NCBI GenBank assembly: GCA_948444795.1
Contig: CAOJUX010000004.1
Coordinates: 1 to 62,033, forward strand
Source of the DNA: an uncultured Erysipelotrichaceae bacterium
Lineage (GTDB): Bacteria > Bacillota_I > Bacilli_A > RF39 > UBA660
DNA length: 62,033 nucleotides
Direction: 5' to 3'
In this document: in pieces, positions 48,526 through 58,159 of the stretch
Position numbering within the stretch: the first letter of the stretch is position 1
Layout of the letters: each line of letters starts with the position of its first letter
Notes under the pieces: generated by a model
The model's input: only the letters and a program-made list of their open reading frames with translations
The model's database searches: none
Told to the model about the DNA's origin: nothing
Made by a program: the position numbers and the translations under genes

Positions 48526-48554
48526 TTGAATTATGAATAATAGTAGTATATAAT
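48526..48554 (+). promoter_or_regulatory. Promoter of the poly-G surface gene
   Basis: TTGAAT, 17 bases, TATAAT, upstream of a GGAGGAG site. Confidence 0.65.
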
Positions 48555-48585
48555 AAGAATATAGAAAATAGGAGGAGAAATAAAA

Positions 48586-49606
48586 ATGAAAAGATATGAA
48601 AAAAATAAAAAGCTAAAATACACCCTCCTAAGCTTAGCCCTAGTAGTACTGCTGGGGGGGGGGTATTTTAGTATATAGAAGTTTTGCCTTGTTTGAGACA
48701 AGTAAAACCTTTAATATACTAGAAGGAAAAGTACCCAATTTTACTAAAGGAGATATAACTCTAGCAGTACTTGTAGATGGAGAAAAAAAAGAAGAATTTC
48801 CAGATAAGAATGGATATAAATATGTAGGATATGAGTGTAATAATGATGCCAAAATAACATGGAATAATGAAACATGGAGAGCATTAATAGATACTAATAA
48901 ACCTACAATATGTACAATAAAGTTTGAAACAAAGAAAGATTATTTTGATTATGGAGATGGTTCTTTAAACATTATAGCTAGATTTGGTACATTTCAAAAT
49001 AATGATTGTGTTAATATAACTGGTGAAGGCGGTTATATTAACAATTTAGCATTATATGATACTACTCTTGAAAAAGAATTAGAAATAGATGATTTTATTA
49101 CCTACCATCTTTATACAGGCAATTATAAAAGGATAGAATTAAATGGGGATAGATTAAATTTAACTTATTCAGAAAATACTATTATTGCGCCTTATGGAAT
49201 ATCTGAAATTGAAACATTAGATACAGTTATTGGAAATGATGAATCAATTATTAATATTCGTTTTGCTTTAGGTAATTATGGAAATGTTAATATTGGAGAT
49301 TTTAATTTATTTTTGGATGATAATTATTATACATTAAAAGAAGCAGTAGAAAGTGAAAAAATAAAACCTATTGTAATTATGAATTCTGGAGATAATAAAA
49401 CTAATTTCCTTATTGATAATCCAGTAAATATATATAATGGTGGAAATGTGAGAGGTTATTATCCTTATATGATTATATATTTTATGCTTAATAAAGATGT
49501 TAACTTTAAGAAAATTAAATTTACGAATAACGGAAGAGATATAGTTAAAGGTTATGGAGATGTATCTATTACGAAGATAAATAATAAAATATTTTATTTA
49601 AAATAA
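48586..49606 (+). pseudogene. Surface protein gene out of frame at a ten-G tract (phase-variable, OFF)
   Basis: From the ATG after GGAGGAG the frame runs through a basic start and half a hydrophobic segment, enters a run of ten Gs, and stops after 30 residues. With nine Gs the frame would continue as LLGGGILVYRSFALFETSK and give a 339-residue protein. It has the same signal anchor and N-terminal module as the genes at 11543 and 52070 (GKVPNFTKGDITLA, FPDKNGYKYVGYEC). The C-terminal 220 residues are unrelated to theirs (beta-rich, many Asn/Asp). A promoter and ribosome binding site are intact, which favours a switchable gene over a dead one. Confidence 0.8.
48654..48663 (+). repeat. Ten-G homopolymer (slippage site)
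   Basis: GGGGGGGGGG in a very AT-rich genome, inside the membrane-segment codons. Loss of one G restores the full reading frame. Confidence 0.9.
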
Positions 49607-49688
49607 TTATTTGTAGAAAGTTAAGTTTTTTAGTTTAATATAATTTTATATATTTTAGATTTTACATAAGATATATTGTGATGATATT

Positions 49689-50200
49689 ATGAAATATATT
49701 AAAGAACAAATTGAGTTAATTAGAAAAAAAGATCCTGCTATCAAAAGTAATTTAGAAGTTTTATTATATCCTAGTTTTAGAGTATTAATATACTATAAGA
49801 TAGCTCATTTTTTATATTTAAGAAAGCATTATTATTTAGCAAGATTATTATCAGAAAAAGCCAAAAGGAAAACAGGAATTGAAATTCATCCAGGAGCTAT
49901 AATTGGTAAGAATTTGTTTATTGATCATGGATAGGAGTAGTTATTGGACAGACTACAATAATTGGAGATAATGTTACTCTTTATCATGGTGTTACTTTAG
50001 GTGGAGTAAGTAGTGAAAATGGTAAAAGACATCCTACTTTAATGAATAATGTTATTGTTGGTGCTCATGCTCAAATACTTGGTAATATAATAATAGGAAA
50101 AAACGCTAAAATAGGGGCAAATACAACAGTTTTAAACTCTGTTCCAGAAAATACTACAGTTATTGGAGAAAAGGGCCATATAGTGGTTAAAAATGTTTGA
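49689..50200 (+). pseudogene. cysE: Serine O-acetyltransferase with a one-base frameshift
   Basis: CysE makes O-acetylserine for cysteine synthesis. The first frame runs IELIRKKDPAIKSNLEVLLY to [18 protein letters not shown] and stops. The left-handed beta-helix continues in another frame: [50 protein letters not shown]. Inserting one base at 49930/49931 (CATGGATAGG, expected CATGGTATAGG) gives one frame of 170 residues, the length of short CysE/EpsC proteins. There is no homopolymer, so slippage is not evident. It is either an inactivated gene or a sequence error. Confidence 0.85.
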
Positions 50201-50250
50201 TTTGACTATATTTTAAAAAATGTTAAAATAATCTTAAAGAAGGTGTATTT

Positions 50251-50694
50251 ATGAGCGCAGTTTATGATAATGTATTATTATATAAAAAAAAATATGGAGG
50301 AATTTCTTGGAGGATAAAAAAACATAGTAATGTTGTTGAAAAACATTTAAATCCCGGAGAAGAGGTTATTTATGCTTTTTCAGGGCAACTTAATGATAAC
50401 CCTCTTAATATTTTTTGCTCTGCAATTATTGTGCTTACAAATAAAAGAATATTAATTGGACAAAAAAATATATTATTTGGATATACTCTTAACTCTATTA
50501 CTCCAGATTTATTTAATGATATGCAAATTAATGAAGGATTAGTATTTGGTAAAATAACTATTGATACAGTAAAAGAAGAAGTAATAGTCTCTAATCTTTC
50601 TAAAAAGAGCTTGCCAGAAATTGAGACTAATATTTCAGAGTTTATGATGAGGGAAAAACAAAAATATGCGAAAATCCAAAATCAAGAAAATTAA
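50251..50694 (+). CDS. Bacterial PH-domain-like protein
   Basis: 147 residues. LNPGEEVIYAFSGQ, then IIVLTNKRILIGQKN, is the pattern of bacterial PH-like (bPH) domains. No membrane segment. AAGGTG lies upstream. It overlaps the start of the next gene by 29 bases, so the two are probably co-translated. Function unknown. Confidence 0.6.
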   Translation: MSAVYDNVLLYKKKYGGISWRIKKHSNVVEKHLNPGEEVIYAFSGQLNDNPLNIFCSAIIVLTNKRILIGQKNILFGYTLNSITPDLFNDMQINEGLVFGKITIDTVKEEVIVSNLSKKSLPEIETNISEFMMREKQKYAKIQNQEN

Positions 50695-51733
50695 TTTATT
50701 TATTTTTCTTATATTTATTATTTTAATAATTATTATTAAAATACCTAAAAATTATCAAATTAAATACAGTTTAAATGATATTATAATTGAAGAAAAATAT
50801 AATAAAAATAATAAATTATATACTATTTCTTTCATAAAAGATAATATTTCTTATCCCATAAGTTTTAAAGGTAAATATAAACATAAAAGAATTATAAATG
50901 AAGTTAATTTTGATGATACTTGTATTATTCCTAGTAGTAAATATTTTAAAATTAATCCTGTTTGTTATAAAGATAATATGTTAGTAAGTCATTATTTAGT
51001 TGATGATAGTAAATATAAAAATGTTATTGATGTTAATATATCTTATAATAAGATTAATATAAATTATTTAAATGATAAGAGATATTTAATATTTAATTAT
51101 AAAGGGTTTTATTCTATTAAAGATAAGAATAAAGATATTAAATTATTTAATGAAGATGTTTATAATTTAAATTTGGTTTATAAAATTAAAGATAATTTAG
51201 TAATTGCAAATTATGATAATAAATATAACATAGATAAGTTTTATGTTATAAATAAAAAAGATAAAGTGAAAACTTTCAAAGTTAAGTATGATATTTCTTT
51301 TGATTCTTATTTTTTAGGGGCTTATAAAAATAATTTATATTTATTTGATAAGAAAAATAAAAAAGAGTATGTTATTAATATAAGTAAACTTAAGATAGTA
51401 GATATTACTAAAAATGGACAAGGTAAGATTTTAGAAGATGGTAAATTTGTTTCAGTAGGTGTTAATAAAATTGCAAACAATAATTATAGTTTTTCTGATT
51501 CTAAAAGTTTTAATTATGTTATAGAAGACGAGAGGTTATATAAAATTATAGATGAATATAAAATTTTAGTAACAGATAAGAATGTTAAAGATATAGTTAG
51601 TATTGATAATGATACAGTTTATTACTTAGTGAATGATTCATTATATTGTTATAATGATAATTTAGGTGAAATATTATTAATGAGTTATTTTGAATGGAAT
51701 TTTAATTATAAAAATATGATATTTATATTCTAA
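50666..51733 (+). CDS. Membrane-anchored hypothetical protein
   Basis: 355 residues. A basic start and one membrane segment (about 10-27, LFIFLIFIILIIIIKI) lead to an extracellular domain made of many short beta strands with repeated N-K-D-rich turns, possibly a beta-propeller-like fold. No family is recognised. It is extremely AT-rich even for this genome. Confidence 0.5.
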   Translation: MRKSKIKKINLFIFLIFIILIIIIKIPKNYQIKYSLNDIIIEEKYNKNNKLYTISFIKDNISYPISFKGKYKHKRIINEVNFDDTCIIPSSKYFKINPVCYKDNMLVSHYLVDDSKYKNVIDVNISYNKININYLNDKRYLIFNYKGFYSIKDKNKDIKLFNEDVYNLNLVYKIKDNLVIANYDNKYNIDKFYVINKKDKVKTFKVKYDISFDSYFLGAYKNNLYLFDKKNKKEYVINISKLKIVDITKNGQGKILEDGKFVSVGVNKIANNNYSFSDSKSFNYVIEDERLYKIIDEYKILVTDKNVKDIVSIDNDTVYYLVNDSLYCYNDNLGEILLMSYFEWNFNYKNMIFIF

Positions 51734-51771
51734 AATTAATAATAAAAAAAATAAATAGCTAAAATATTTAG

Positions 51772-51942
51772 TTATTTTTTTTCTATATTTTCTAAAGCAT
51801 ATTCACAAGCTTGTATAACAAATTTTGAAAAGGTAACATTTTTTCCAACAATTTGTTTTTCGATTTCCTTTATTAAAGGAATAGGGAACCTTATAGTTTT
51901 ATTTTCTGTTTCTATCTTGTCTTCTTTTATTTTAAAAGTCAT
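51772..51942 (-). CDS. Small ribbon-helix-helix regulator (YlcI/YnfO-like)
   Basis: 56 residues. The strand KTIRFPIPLIKEIEKQ and two helices (TFSKFVIQACEYALENI) fit the ribbon-helix-helix pattern. The ATG is preceded by AAAGGAGG 7 bases away. Upstream lie two near-identical 17-base repeats, likely its operators, between it and the divergent surface paralogue at 52070. It may repress itself and that gene. Confidence 0.65.
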   Translation of the reverse strand: MTFKIKEDKIETENKTIRFPIPLIKEIEKQIVGKNVTFSKFVIQACEYALENIEKK

Positions 51943-51964
51943 TTAATGTTCCTCCTTTGTTCAT

Positions 51965-52018
51965 TGTATTACAAAAAACATCTGTTGTATGCATTGCGAT
52001 ATGTATTGCAAAAAGCAT
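51965..52018 (-). repeat. Paired 17-base operator-like repeats
   Basis: TGTATTACAAAAAACAT at 51965-51981 and TGTATTGCAAAAAGCAT at 52002-52018 match at 15 of 17 positions and start 37 bases apart. A third TGTATGCATTGCG-like half lies between them. They sit between the divergent small regulator and the surface paralogue. Confidence 0.55.
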
Positions 52019-52069
52019 TTTTATATGTTAAAATTAAATCTATAAAAAAGATTGGATAGTGTAGGTTAA

Positions 52070-53091
52070 ATGAAAAAATATAAAAAAAATAAAAAAAGAA
52101 ATAGTATAATAATTATAAGTGTAGTAATAGTAGTAGGAATAGTCTCTATAGTACATCAAAGAGTTTTTATGTATTAAAAGGAAAAGTACCAAACTTTACC
52201 AAAGGAGATATAACTTTAGCATTTTTAGTAGATGGAGTAAAACAAGATAGTTTTCCTAATAAAAATGGTCATAAATATGTAGATTATGATTGTACAAATA
52301 AAGAAGCTATTTTAGAATGGGATTCTATAAACTGGAAAGTTAAATTAGAATCAGCAGAACCCACAATATGTATATTAAAGTTTATAACATTAACAAATCT
52401 TGATTTAAATGGAAGTGAACCAGTAGTAAAAGATGGTTTAATACCAGTAGTTATAGCAAATGATGGAACAGTTACTAAAACAGAAGAGAATAATAGTAAT
52501 TGGTATGATTATAATGATAGTATTTGGGCTAATGCAGTAATACTAAATGGAGCAGATACATATAGTGTCGGATCAACCATACCAGAAGAAGCAATAAACG
52601 CATACTTTGTGTGGATACCAAAATATAGATATAAGTTATTTAATGTCGAAGGTAATCAAGTGCCAGAACAAGAAATAGAGATAGAAATAGGAGATTACAA
52701 TACAGTAGATTCAGAAACAGAGTGTGTAGCCACTAATAATATAAGTGGGATATATGATACTTCAGGAGGATCTTATGAATATGTAATAGGAAATTACAAT
52801 AATATTACTGGTCAATCTGGATTAAATATATTAAGTATCCCAGCAAGATATAAAGATATATATACAGGAACAAGTGCGATTACAAATAAAATACTAGGAG
52901 ATGCAACTAGTGAAACATATTATTGGTATTCCGATTTTTATGATATAGCTTTTTTAAATGAGTATCCGTGGTATGCTCGCAATCGGAGAAGCTATAGTAG
53001 TGAAGGGAGTGGCTTATTTCACATTGATGATATGGCTGGCAACGCAGACAATGATCTTAGTATGCGTCTAATTTTATCTTTAATAGCATAG
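52070..53091 (+). pseudogene. Decayed surface-protein paralogue
   Basis: The start MKKYKKNKKRNSIIIISVV matches the gene at 11543. A 31-base deletion between two TAGTA repeats (after 52151) then shifts the frame; restoring 31 bases gives one 350-residue frame. Compared with the paralogue it also lacks about 140 codons after ETECVATN, joining directly to ISGIYDTSGG. The C-terminus keeps the scaffold (SRYKDIYTG-like, ILGDATSETYYW) but replaces RGG and SFRVVL by RNRR and SMRLIL, and it is rich in NNC and NNT codons. It may be a silent cassette or a pseudogene. Confidence 0.75.
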
Positions 53092-53205
53092 ATTTACTAC
53101 TGCTTGTTTAGAATTTAAGAAAGCAAAAATATAATTAAAAAATAAATATAATAAACTATTAACACAATTTTTAAAAATACATAATTTATTACTAGGAGTG
53201 ATGTT

Positions 53206-53661
53206 ATGTTTGATAAATATTCATTAAAAGAGGGAGAAGATTTAAAAACTATTGCTGAAAAATTTGAAACAGAAGTTACTTTCTTAAAAGATATTAATAA
53301 TATATATTTTGATGATCAAGTCCGTGCTGGAATGGATATAATAGTTCCTAAAAATAGTAAAAGTTATTTTAATTATTATGTAATTGAAAAGGGAGATAGT
53401 TTATATGCAATAGCAAGAAAATATAATATAAATCCAGAATTGCTTGCGAGTATGAATGGGCTTGATATGGATGAATACATTTATCCTAATCAAGAAATAA
53501 TTATTCCTAAAGCTGATTATAGTTATTATATAACTAAAGATGGAGATACTATTGATACAGTAGCTACTATGTTTAAACAAAATAAGGATGATTTACTTAA
53601 AATGAATCCTACAATTTATCTCTTAGCAGGACAAATAATGGTTAAGAAAAAAATAATTTAA
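53206..53661 (+). CDS. Three-LysM protein
   Basis: 151 residues made of three LysM repeats: KYSLKEGEDLKTIAEKFETE, YYVIEKGDSLYAIARKYNIN, YYITKDGDTIDTVATMFKQN, each followed by the second helix. No signal peptide and no catalytic domain. LysMs bind peptidoglycan or chitin-like sugars; cytoplasmic LysM proteins of this kind occur in spore coats, so SafA-like use is possible. The start follows AGGAGTG. Confidence 0.8.
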   Translation: MFDKYSLKEGEDLKTIAEKFETEVTFLKDINNIYFDDQVRAGMDIIVPKNSKSYFNYYVIEKGDSLYAIARKYNINPELLASMNGLDMDEYIYPNQEIIIPKADYSYYITKDGDTIDTVATMFKQNKDDLLKMNPTIYLLAGQIMVKKKII

Positions 53662-53724
53662 ATATGGACTTTGCTTCATATTTTTTTTGTGATAAAATTA
53701 CTTCATAGAAGGGAATGATTTAGA

Positions 53725-55332
53725 TTGATACTGAAAAAGCCATATGCTTTTCTAATTAAACATTTTAGAATTATTCATTTATTACTTTTGATACCTATTT
53801 GGTATTTGATTTCTAAAACTTTTCCTATTGTAAAATTTTTTAGAGATTTTGTTGCTAATAACTATTCTACTAATATTGTGAATATTTCTGGTACTTATAT
53901 TAATTTTTTTATGTATATTGCTGTTATTATAATATTAATATCAATAATAGCAATATATTATTTAATGCGTCAAAAAGAAAAATCGACAAAATTATATTTT
54001 TTTGCTTTAATTTATTATATAATTATTTTTATTTTAATTGGAGTAACTCATAGCATTTTAGGGGGAATGGAAAGGGATGTTATATCTGCTCAAACAGCTA
54101 GAGCTTACCGAGATGTTGCAGCAGTTATAGTTCTTCCTCAATATTTCTTTTTACTCTATTTTTTAATTAGAGGAATAGGTTTTGATATTAAAAAATTTGA
54201 TTTTGCAAATGATTTAAAAGATTTGGAAATTACTGATATTGATAATGAAGAATTTGAATTTAATATTGATGTTAAGGCTTATAAATGGGGAAGAAATTTA
54301 AGACGTTTTATCAGAGAATTTGTTTATTATTATAAAGAAAATACTTTTGTTTTTTCTTGTATTATAGTTATAGGTATCATATTTTTGGGAACACTTGTTT
54401 ATTTAAATTTTGGTGTTTATAATAAGACATATCATAGAAAAGATAAAATGGTTCATAATTATTTTAATATTAAAATTGAAAATAGTTATTTAACTAATCT
54501 ATCGCATAGTGGGAGAGTAATTAAAGAAGGAAAGTATTATTTAGTTTTGCAGCTTAAAATTGATAATAAAACTCAGAATGGATATACATTAGATTATAAT
54601 AATTTTAGATTGATTATTAATAACAAAAATATTTATCCTACTTTAGATAGAGGAGAATATTTCGTTGATTTAGGAAAACCTTATAATAAAGAGAAAATAA
54701 AAAAAGAGTCGAGTAATACCTATATACTTGCTTATGAGCTTTCTGAAAAAGAAATATCTAATAATTATACAATTAAGATATTAGAAGATATTTCTTATGG
54801 AATAGGTTCGATTAGTTCGAATTATAAAATTATTAAATTAAATCCCACTAAAACTATAGATAAAGTTGATGTTATAAACACTTATAATTTAAATAAGACT
54901 GTAATAATGAAAGATAGTAATTTGGGTTATACTACTTTTCAAGTAAATAAATATAATATAACTAATAATTATATTTATGATTATGAGCAATGTAATAACG
55001 GTAAATGTCAAACTTTAAAAGATATAGTTGGGGTCAATGTAGCTGGTACTATTGAAAAAACGACTTTATTAGTGCTTGATATTAATTATAATTTGGATAA
55101 AACAACTAATTATGGAAATAATGTTAAAGCTGATAATTTATTTTTTAATAATTTTATTTCTGTAGAATATACAAAAAATAGTGTAACTAAAGAAAGTACA
55201 GTAAAAAATAGAACAACAGATAAAATGGAAAATAGGCTTATTTTTGAAACTACTGATGAAATTAAAGATGCAGATAATATAAATTTATTATTAACTGTTA
55301 GAAATAAAAGATATAAAATAGTTTTAAAATAG
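53725..55332 (+). CDS. Multi-pass membrane protein with beta-rich C-terminal domains
   Basis: 535 residues, not recognised. Helices at about 12-30, 52-74, 86-107, 134-150 and 205-230; residues 235-535 are probably extracellular, beta-rich and in two parts (one with a DUF4352-like look: YYLVLQLKIDNKTQNGYTLD). TTG start after AGAAGGGA. It lies between the LysM protein and a TasA-like protein, possibly one surface-assembly group. Confidence 0.55.
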   Translation: MILKKPYAFLIKHFRIIHLLLLIPIWYLISKTFPIVKFFRDFVANNYSTNIVNISGTYINFFMYIAVIIILISIIAIYYLMRQKEKSTKLYFFALIYYIIIFILIGVTHSILGGMERDVISAQTARAYRDVAAVIVLPQYFFLLYFLIRGIGFDIKKFDFANDLKDLEITDIDNEEFEFNIDVKAYKWGRNLRRFIREFVYYYKENTFVFSCIIVIGIIFLGTLVYLNFGVYNKTYHRKDKMVHNYFNIKIENSYLTNLSHSGRVIKEGKYYLVLQLKIDNKTQNGYTLDYNNFRLIINNKNIYPTLDRGEYFVDLGKPYNKEKIKKESSNTYILAYELSEKEISNNYTIKILEDISYGIGSISSNYKIIKLNPTKTIDKVDVINTYNLNKTVIMKDSNLGYTTFQVNKYNITNNYIYDYEQCNNGKCQTLKDIVGVNVAGTIEKTTLLVLDINYNLDKTTNYGNNVKADNLFFNNFISVEYTKNSVTKESTVKNRTTDKMENRLIFETTDEIKDADNINLLLTVRNKRYKIVLK

Positions 55333-55447
55333 TAATTTTTTTATAATAATATTAAACTTATGTTAAATTTTGTTAAATTTTATTAAAATATCATTGCATA
55401 ATTTTGAAATATTTGATAATCTTTTATTATAGAGGAGGAAAAAAAGT

Positions 55448-56131
55448 ATGGAGAAGAAAAATACTATTTTATTGACAGTAATTGCAATAGCAACTTTATT
55501 AGTAGCCGTAGTGGGAGCTACATTTGCATATTTTACTGCGAGTGTATCAACAGATCCAGCTACAAAAGATAAAAATAATGTTTCATTTACTTCTGCAGCT
55601 TTAACAAGTGCGGTAATGGAATATGGTAATACTGTTCCAACTGGTACTGATCCAGTTTATCCAGGATATAAAGCTGTTAAAACATTAACTATTAAAAAAA
55701 CTTGTACTGATACTAATGGCTGTCAAGATATAAAATCTAAAATTGTTGTAACTTCAGCATTAAATGGTAATACTGATATAACTTGGAAGTTATATAAAGT
55801 AGATTCTGCATCTGCTATTACTTGTACAACTGATCCTAAAGATGAAAGAGGAGCAGACGGTATTGTTAAATATTGGGATAATGGTTCTTGTACAGGAATA
55901 CCTACAGATTCATCTGCTGTAGTATTATCAAGCGATGATACTCATACTGGTAATGAATATACTTATTCAGTTCCAACTACAGCAACAATTTCAAATGGTG
56001 AAACTTTAAGTTACTATGCTTTAGTTGTAGATTATGCTAATGATCCAGATGCAGCGCAAACTGGTCAAGGACAAACATTTAGCGTATCTATAGATTATCA
56101 AGCTGAAGATAGTACTGTAGCTCAACCTTAA
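55448..56131 (+). CDS. TasA/camelysin-like secreted surface protein
   Basis: 227 residues. The signal region ILLTVIAIATLLVAVVGATF followed by AYFTAS is the SipW-type signal seen on TasA-like fibre proteins. The mature part is a beta-rich domain with a cysteine pair region (CTDTNGCQD) and a C-terminal SVSIDYQAEDS. Related to the protein at 60782. TasA family members form extracellular fibres; no sipW is in the window. A strong GAGGAGG site and terminator frame it. Confidence 0.75.
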   Translation: MEKKNTILLTVIAIATLLVAVVGATFAYFTASVSTDPATKDKNNVSFTSAALTSAVMEYGNTVPTGTDPVYPGYKAVKTLTIKKTCTDTNGCQDIKSKIVVTSALNGNTDITWKLYKVDSASAITCTTDPKDERGADGIVKYWDNGSCTGIPTDSSAVVLSSDDTHTGNEYTYSVPTTATISNGETLSYYALVVDYANDPDAAQTGQGQTFSVSIDYQAEDSTVAQP

Positions 56132-56151
56132 TATTAATTAGTGTATTGTTT

Positions 56152-56183
56152 AAAAAAGTCTATTTGTATTAATAGACTTTTTT
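56152..56183 (+). terminator. Terminator of the TasA-like gene
   Basis: AAAAAGTCTAT pairs with ATAGACTTTTT. Confidence 0.85.
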
Positions 56184-56210
56184 AGTGTTTATGAGTATAA
56201 TTGAATAGTG

Positions 56211-56867
56211 ATGGATATGAAGTTAGAAGATTTAAATATTGAATATGATAAATTGCAAAAAAAATATGGGGCGGCTGAATTAAATTCTATATATAATGGG
56301 GGATGTTCTGTAAATCCCGATATTTGTTTTGTATTTATGAATCCGACAGGAAGAAATATTGCTTCAAATATGGATTGGAAAGGTATTAGATCGCCTTGGA
56401 TTGGCACAAAAAATATTTGGGATTTATTTTATTCGTTAGATGAAAGTATATATAATAAAATAAAAAAGATAAAAGGGAGTGAATGGACAGAAGAGTTTGC
56501 CAAAAAAGTTTATGAAGATGTTACGAAACATAAATACTTTATAACTAATCTTGGTAAATGTACTCAAATTGATGCTAGAGAGCTTTCTGATGATGTTTAT
56601 AAAAAGTATTTGCATTTACTTGAAAAAGAATTTGAAATTATTAACCCTAAAGTTATAGTTTTATTTGGAAATCAAGTTAGTTCTATTGTTTTAGATGAAA
56701 GGATATCTGTTTCAAAGGTACGAAAAAAATTATTTCAGAAGAAAATTAATAGTAAATTATATAATTTTTATTCTGTTTTTTATCCAGTTGGTAACGGAAA
56801 ATTTAATATTAATAAATCGATTGAGGATATAAAATATATTATAGAGGAATTAAAAACAAAAATATAG
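56211..56867 (+). CDS. Uracil-DNA glycosylase superfamily protein
   Basis: About 218 residues. CFVFMNPTGRNIASNMDWKG resembles the active-site motif I of UDG-like proteins, and FITNLGKCTQIDARE and NPKVIVLFGNQVS match the later strands. It lacks obvious iron-sulfur cysteines of family 4. It could remove damaged bases or be a divergent relative with another role. ATG at 56211 or 56217; both have weak ribosome binding sites. Confidence 0.6.
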   Translation: MDMKLEDLNIEYDKLQKKYGAAELNSIYNGGCSVNPDICFVFMNPTGRNIASNMDWKGIRSPWIGTKNIWDLFYSLDESIYNKIKKIKGSEWTEEFAKKVYEDVTKHKYFITNLGKCTQIDARELSDDVYKKYLHLLEKEFEIINPKVIVLFGNQVSSIVLDERISVSKVRKKLFQKKINSKLYNFYSVFYPVGNGKFNINKSIEDIKYIIEELKTKI

Positions 56868-56886
56868 AGCCTATATTTTTGTTTTT
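56852..56886 (+). terminator. Long bidirectional-type hairpin after the glycosylase gene
   Basis: A 16-base perfect stem (AAAAACAAAAATATAG and its complement) with a 3-base loop, covering the stop codon. Confidence 0.8.
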
Positions 56887-57048
56887 TAATTCATTAACTA
56901 TTTCTTATATTATTTTAATTAATCCTACTTTATTAATTGTGTTTCGTGAAAGATTAAAAGATGAAAATTGAAATAAAAATAAAATAATAGTTGATTTTTA
57001 CTATACAAATGCAATGTTTTATCATATAATCTCTAAAAGAATAATTAA

Positions 57049-57347
57049 TAAGGCAAGCAAAGGGACTTAGACAATCTGTTTATAAAATTGATGAGTCTAT
57101 GCATGATAAAATGCCAAAAAATGGAGAAAAATGTAAAAGATATTCTTTTGAATGGCTGTTACAAAGAAGGAATAAAAACAAAAATTTATAATGTAATGAT
57201 TAAAAAAGATGTCCATCTAAATCACATGGATTATATGGGAACAGAAAAATTCAAAAATTTATATTCTGAAAGATACAAAAATTGAAGCTAAGCCAGAATT
57301 TCAAATGTCTGGGGAAAACTTAGCATTACAATACAAGGGGTAACTAT
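57049..57347 (+). pseudogene. Frameshifted gene remnant
   Basis: Coding-like segments jump between frames: KGLRQSVYKIDESMHDKMPK and YSFEWLLQRRNK in one, MIKKDVHLNHMDYMG in a second, and YILKDTKIEAKPEFQMSGEN in a third, ending at a stop near 57345. No intact frame or start exists. The origin is not recognised. The rest of the 780-base gap (56887-57665) holds only the minus-strand hairpin region and AT-rich DNA. Confidence 0.35.
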
Positions 57348-57412
57348 GCTCTTTTGATCACTTTTTCAGCAGTTTCGTAATAGTCTTTTCTTTTTATAAA
57401 ACGATAGTGAAA

Positions 57413-57590
57413 TAAAAAGGCAACAATATTACGTTAGTTTGTAATATGTTGCTTATGAAATTTTAAAAGATGTTTATCCCTTTTTACATATCGTTGTTTG
57501 TTATTATTTAGTCGCCTAGAATTAGGTTTTAACCAAGCCATTAGTTATAACGTTTCTTTTGGCTTGACTCTGTTTTTAGTCTCTTGTAGA
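57413..57590 (-). ncRNA. Candidate small transcript with strong terminator
   Basis: On the minus strand a CAAGCCA/TGGCTTG stem and a CCTA/TAGG stem are followed by a hairpin (GCAACATATTAC with GTAATATTGTTGC) and CTTTTT. A 35-codon frame (57434-57541, MAWLKPNSRRLNN) ends inside this hairpin but has no ribosome binding site. It may be a noncoding RNA or the end of a lost gene. Confidence 0.3.
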
Positions 57591-57665
57591 AATTGTAATT
57601 TTAGAAATATTTTTCTATGCTTTTGTATTTAATAGATTATATTTTATTCTAATTACTCTTTTATT

Positions 57666-58159
57666 TTAAGCTAATTTTTTTATAAGAATACTTACATGAT
57701 CTGCATCGGCAGTTGATTTATTATAAAAACCCAAAGATACACATAAATCAAGTGTTTGTTCAAAATTAAAAACCTCTGTTGATGAAAAATAAGTATATTT
57801 ATTTTCACCTAATAATTCAATATCTATATCTGGAAGAGTAGTAGCTTCATTAGGCGCTATAGCCATTAAAAGAAGAACAGCTTGACCAGAAGCATCTGGC
57901 TTTTTTAAATAGCCAGAATAAGTGATTTCGTATAATCCAGGCGTTACTTGAACCATTTGGTCTTTAATTATAAAATTCGAAGAATTAGTAGGATAATTTT
58001 GTTATTTGCAACACTTAAGTCCCCTCGAGTATTATTTTTTCTTGCATAACTTATAAAACATATATTGGGTTCTATTCCTGGATCAGTAGGGCCTGTTGGC
58101 CCAATGGCCCCACTGGGAATAACAAAATCTAAAACATATTCATCTGATTTATCAACCAT
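57666..58159 (-). pseudogene. Collagen-like surface protein with a one-base frameshift
   Basis: The first frame has VLDFVIPSGAIGPTGPTDPG, a very short collagen-like stretch, then CFISYARKNNTRGDLSV and a stop. The second frame continues with MVQVTPGLYEITYSGYLKKP and a beta-rich end, a TNF-like or BclA-type C-terminal pattern. One base missing near 57993 explains the break; restoring it gives 164 residues. AGGAGG lies before the ATG. Confidence 0.7.

Noticed and set aside
48640..48670. Poly-G run as simple assembly error
   Set aside because: Kept as a finding because the tract sits exactly where one base fewer restores a paralogous protein, although read-level checking is still the deciding test.
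57088..57285. 65-codon frame in the decayed region
   Set aside because: No ribosome binding site, and it overlaps coding-like fragments in other frames; treated as part of a pseudogene.
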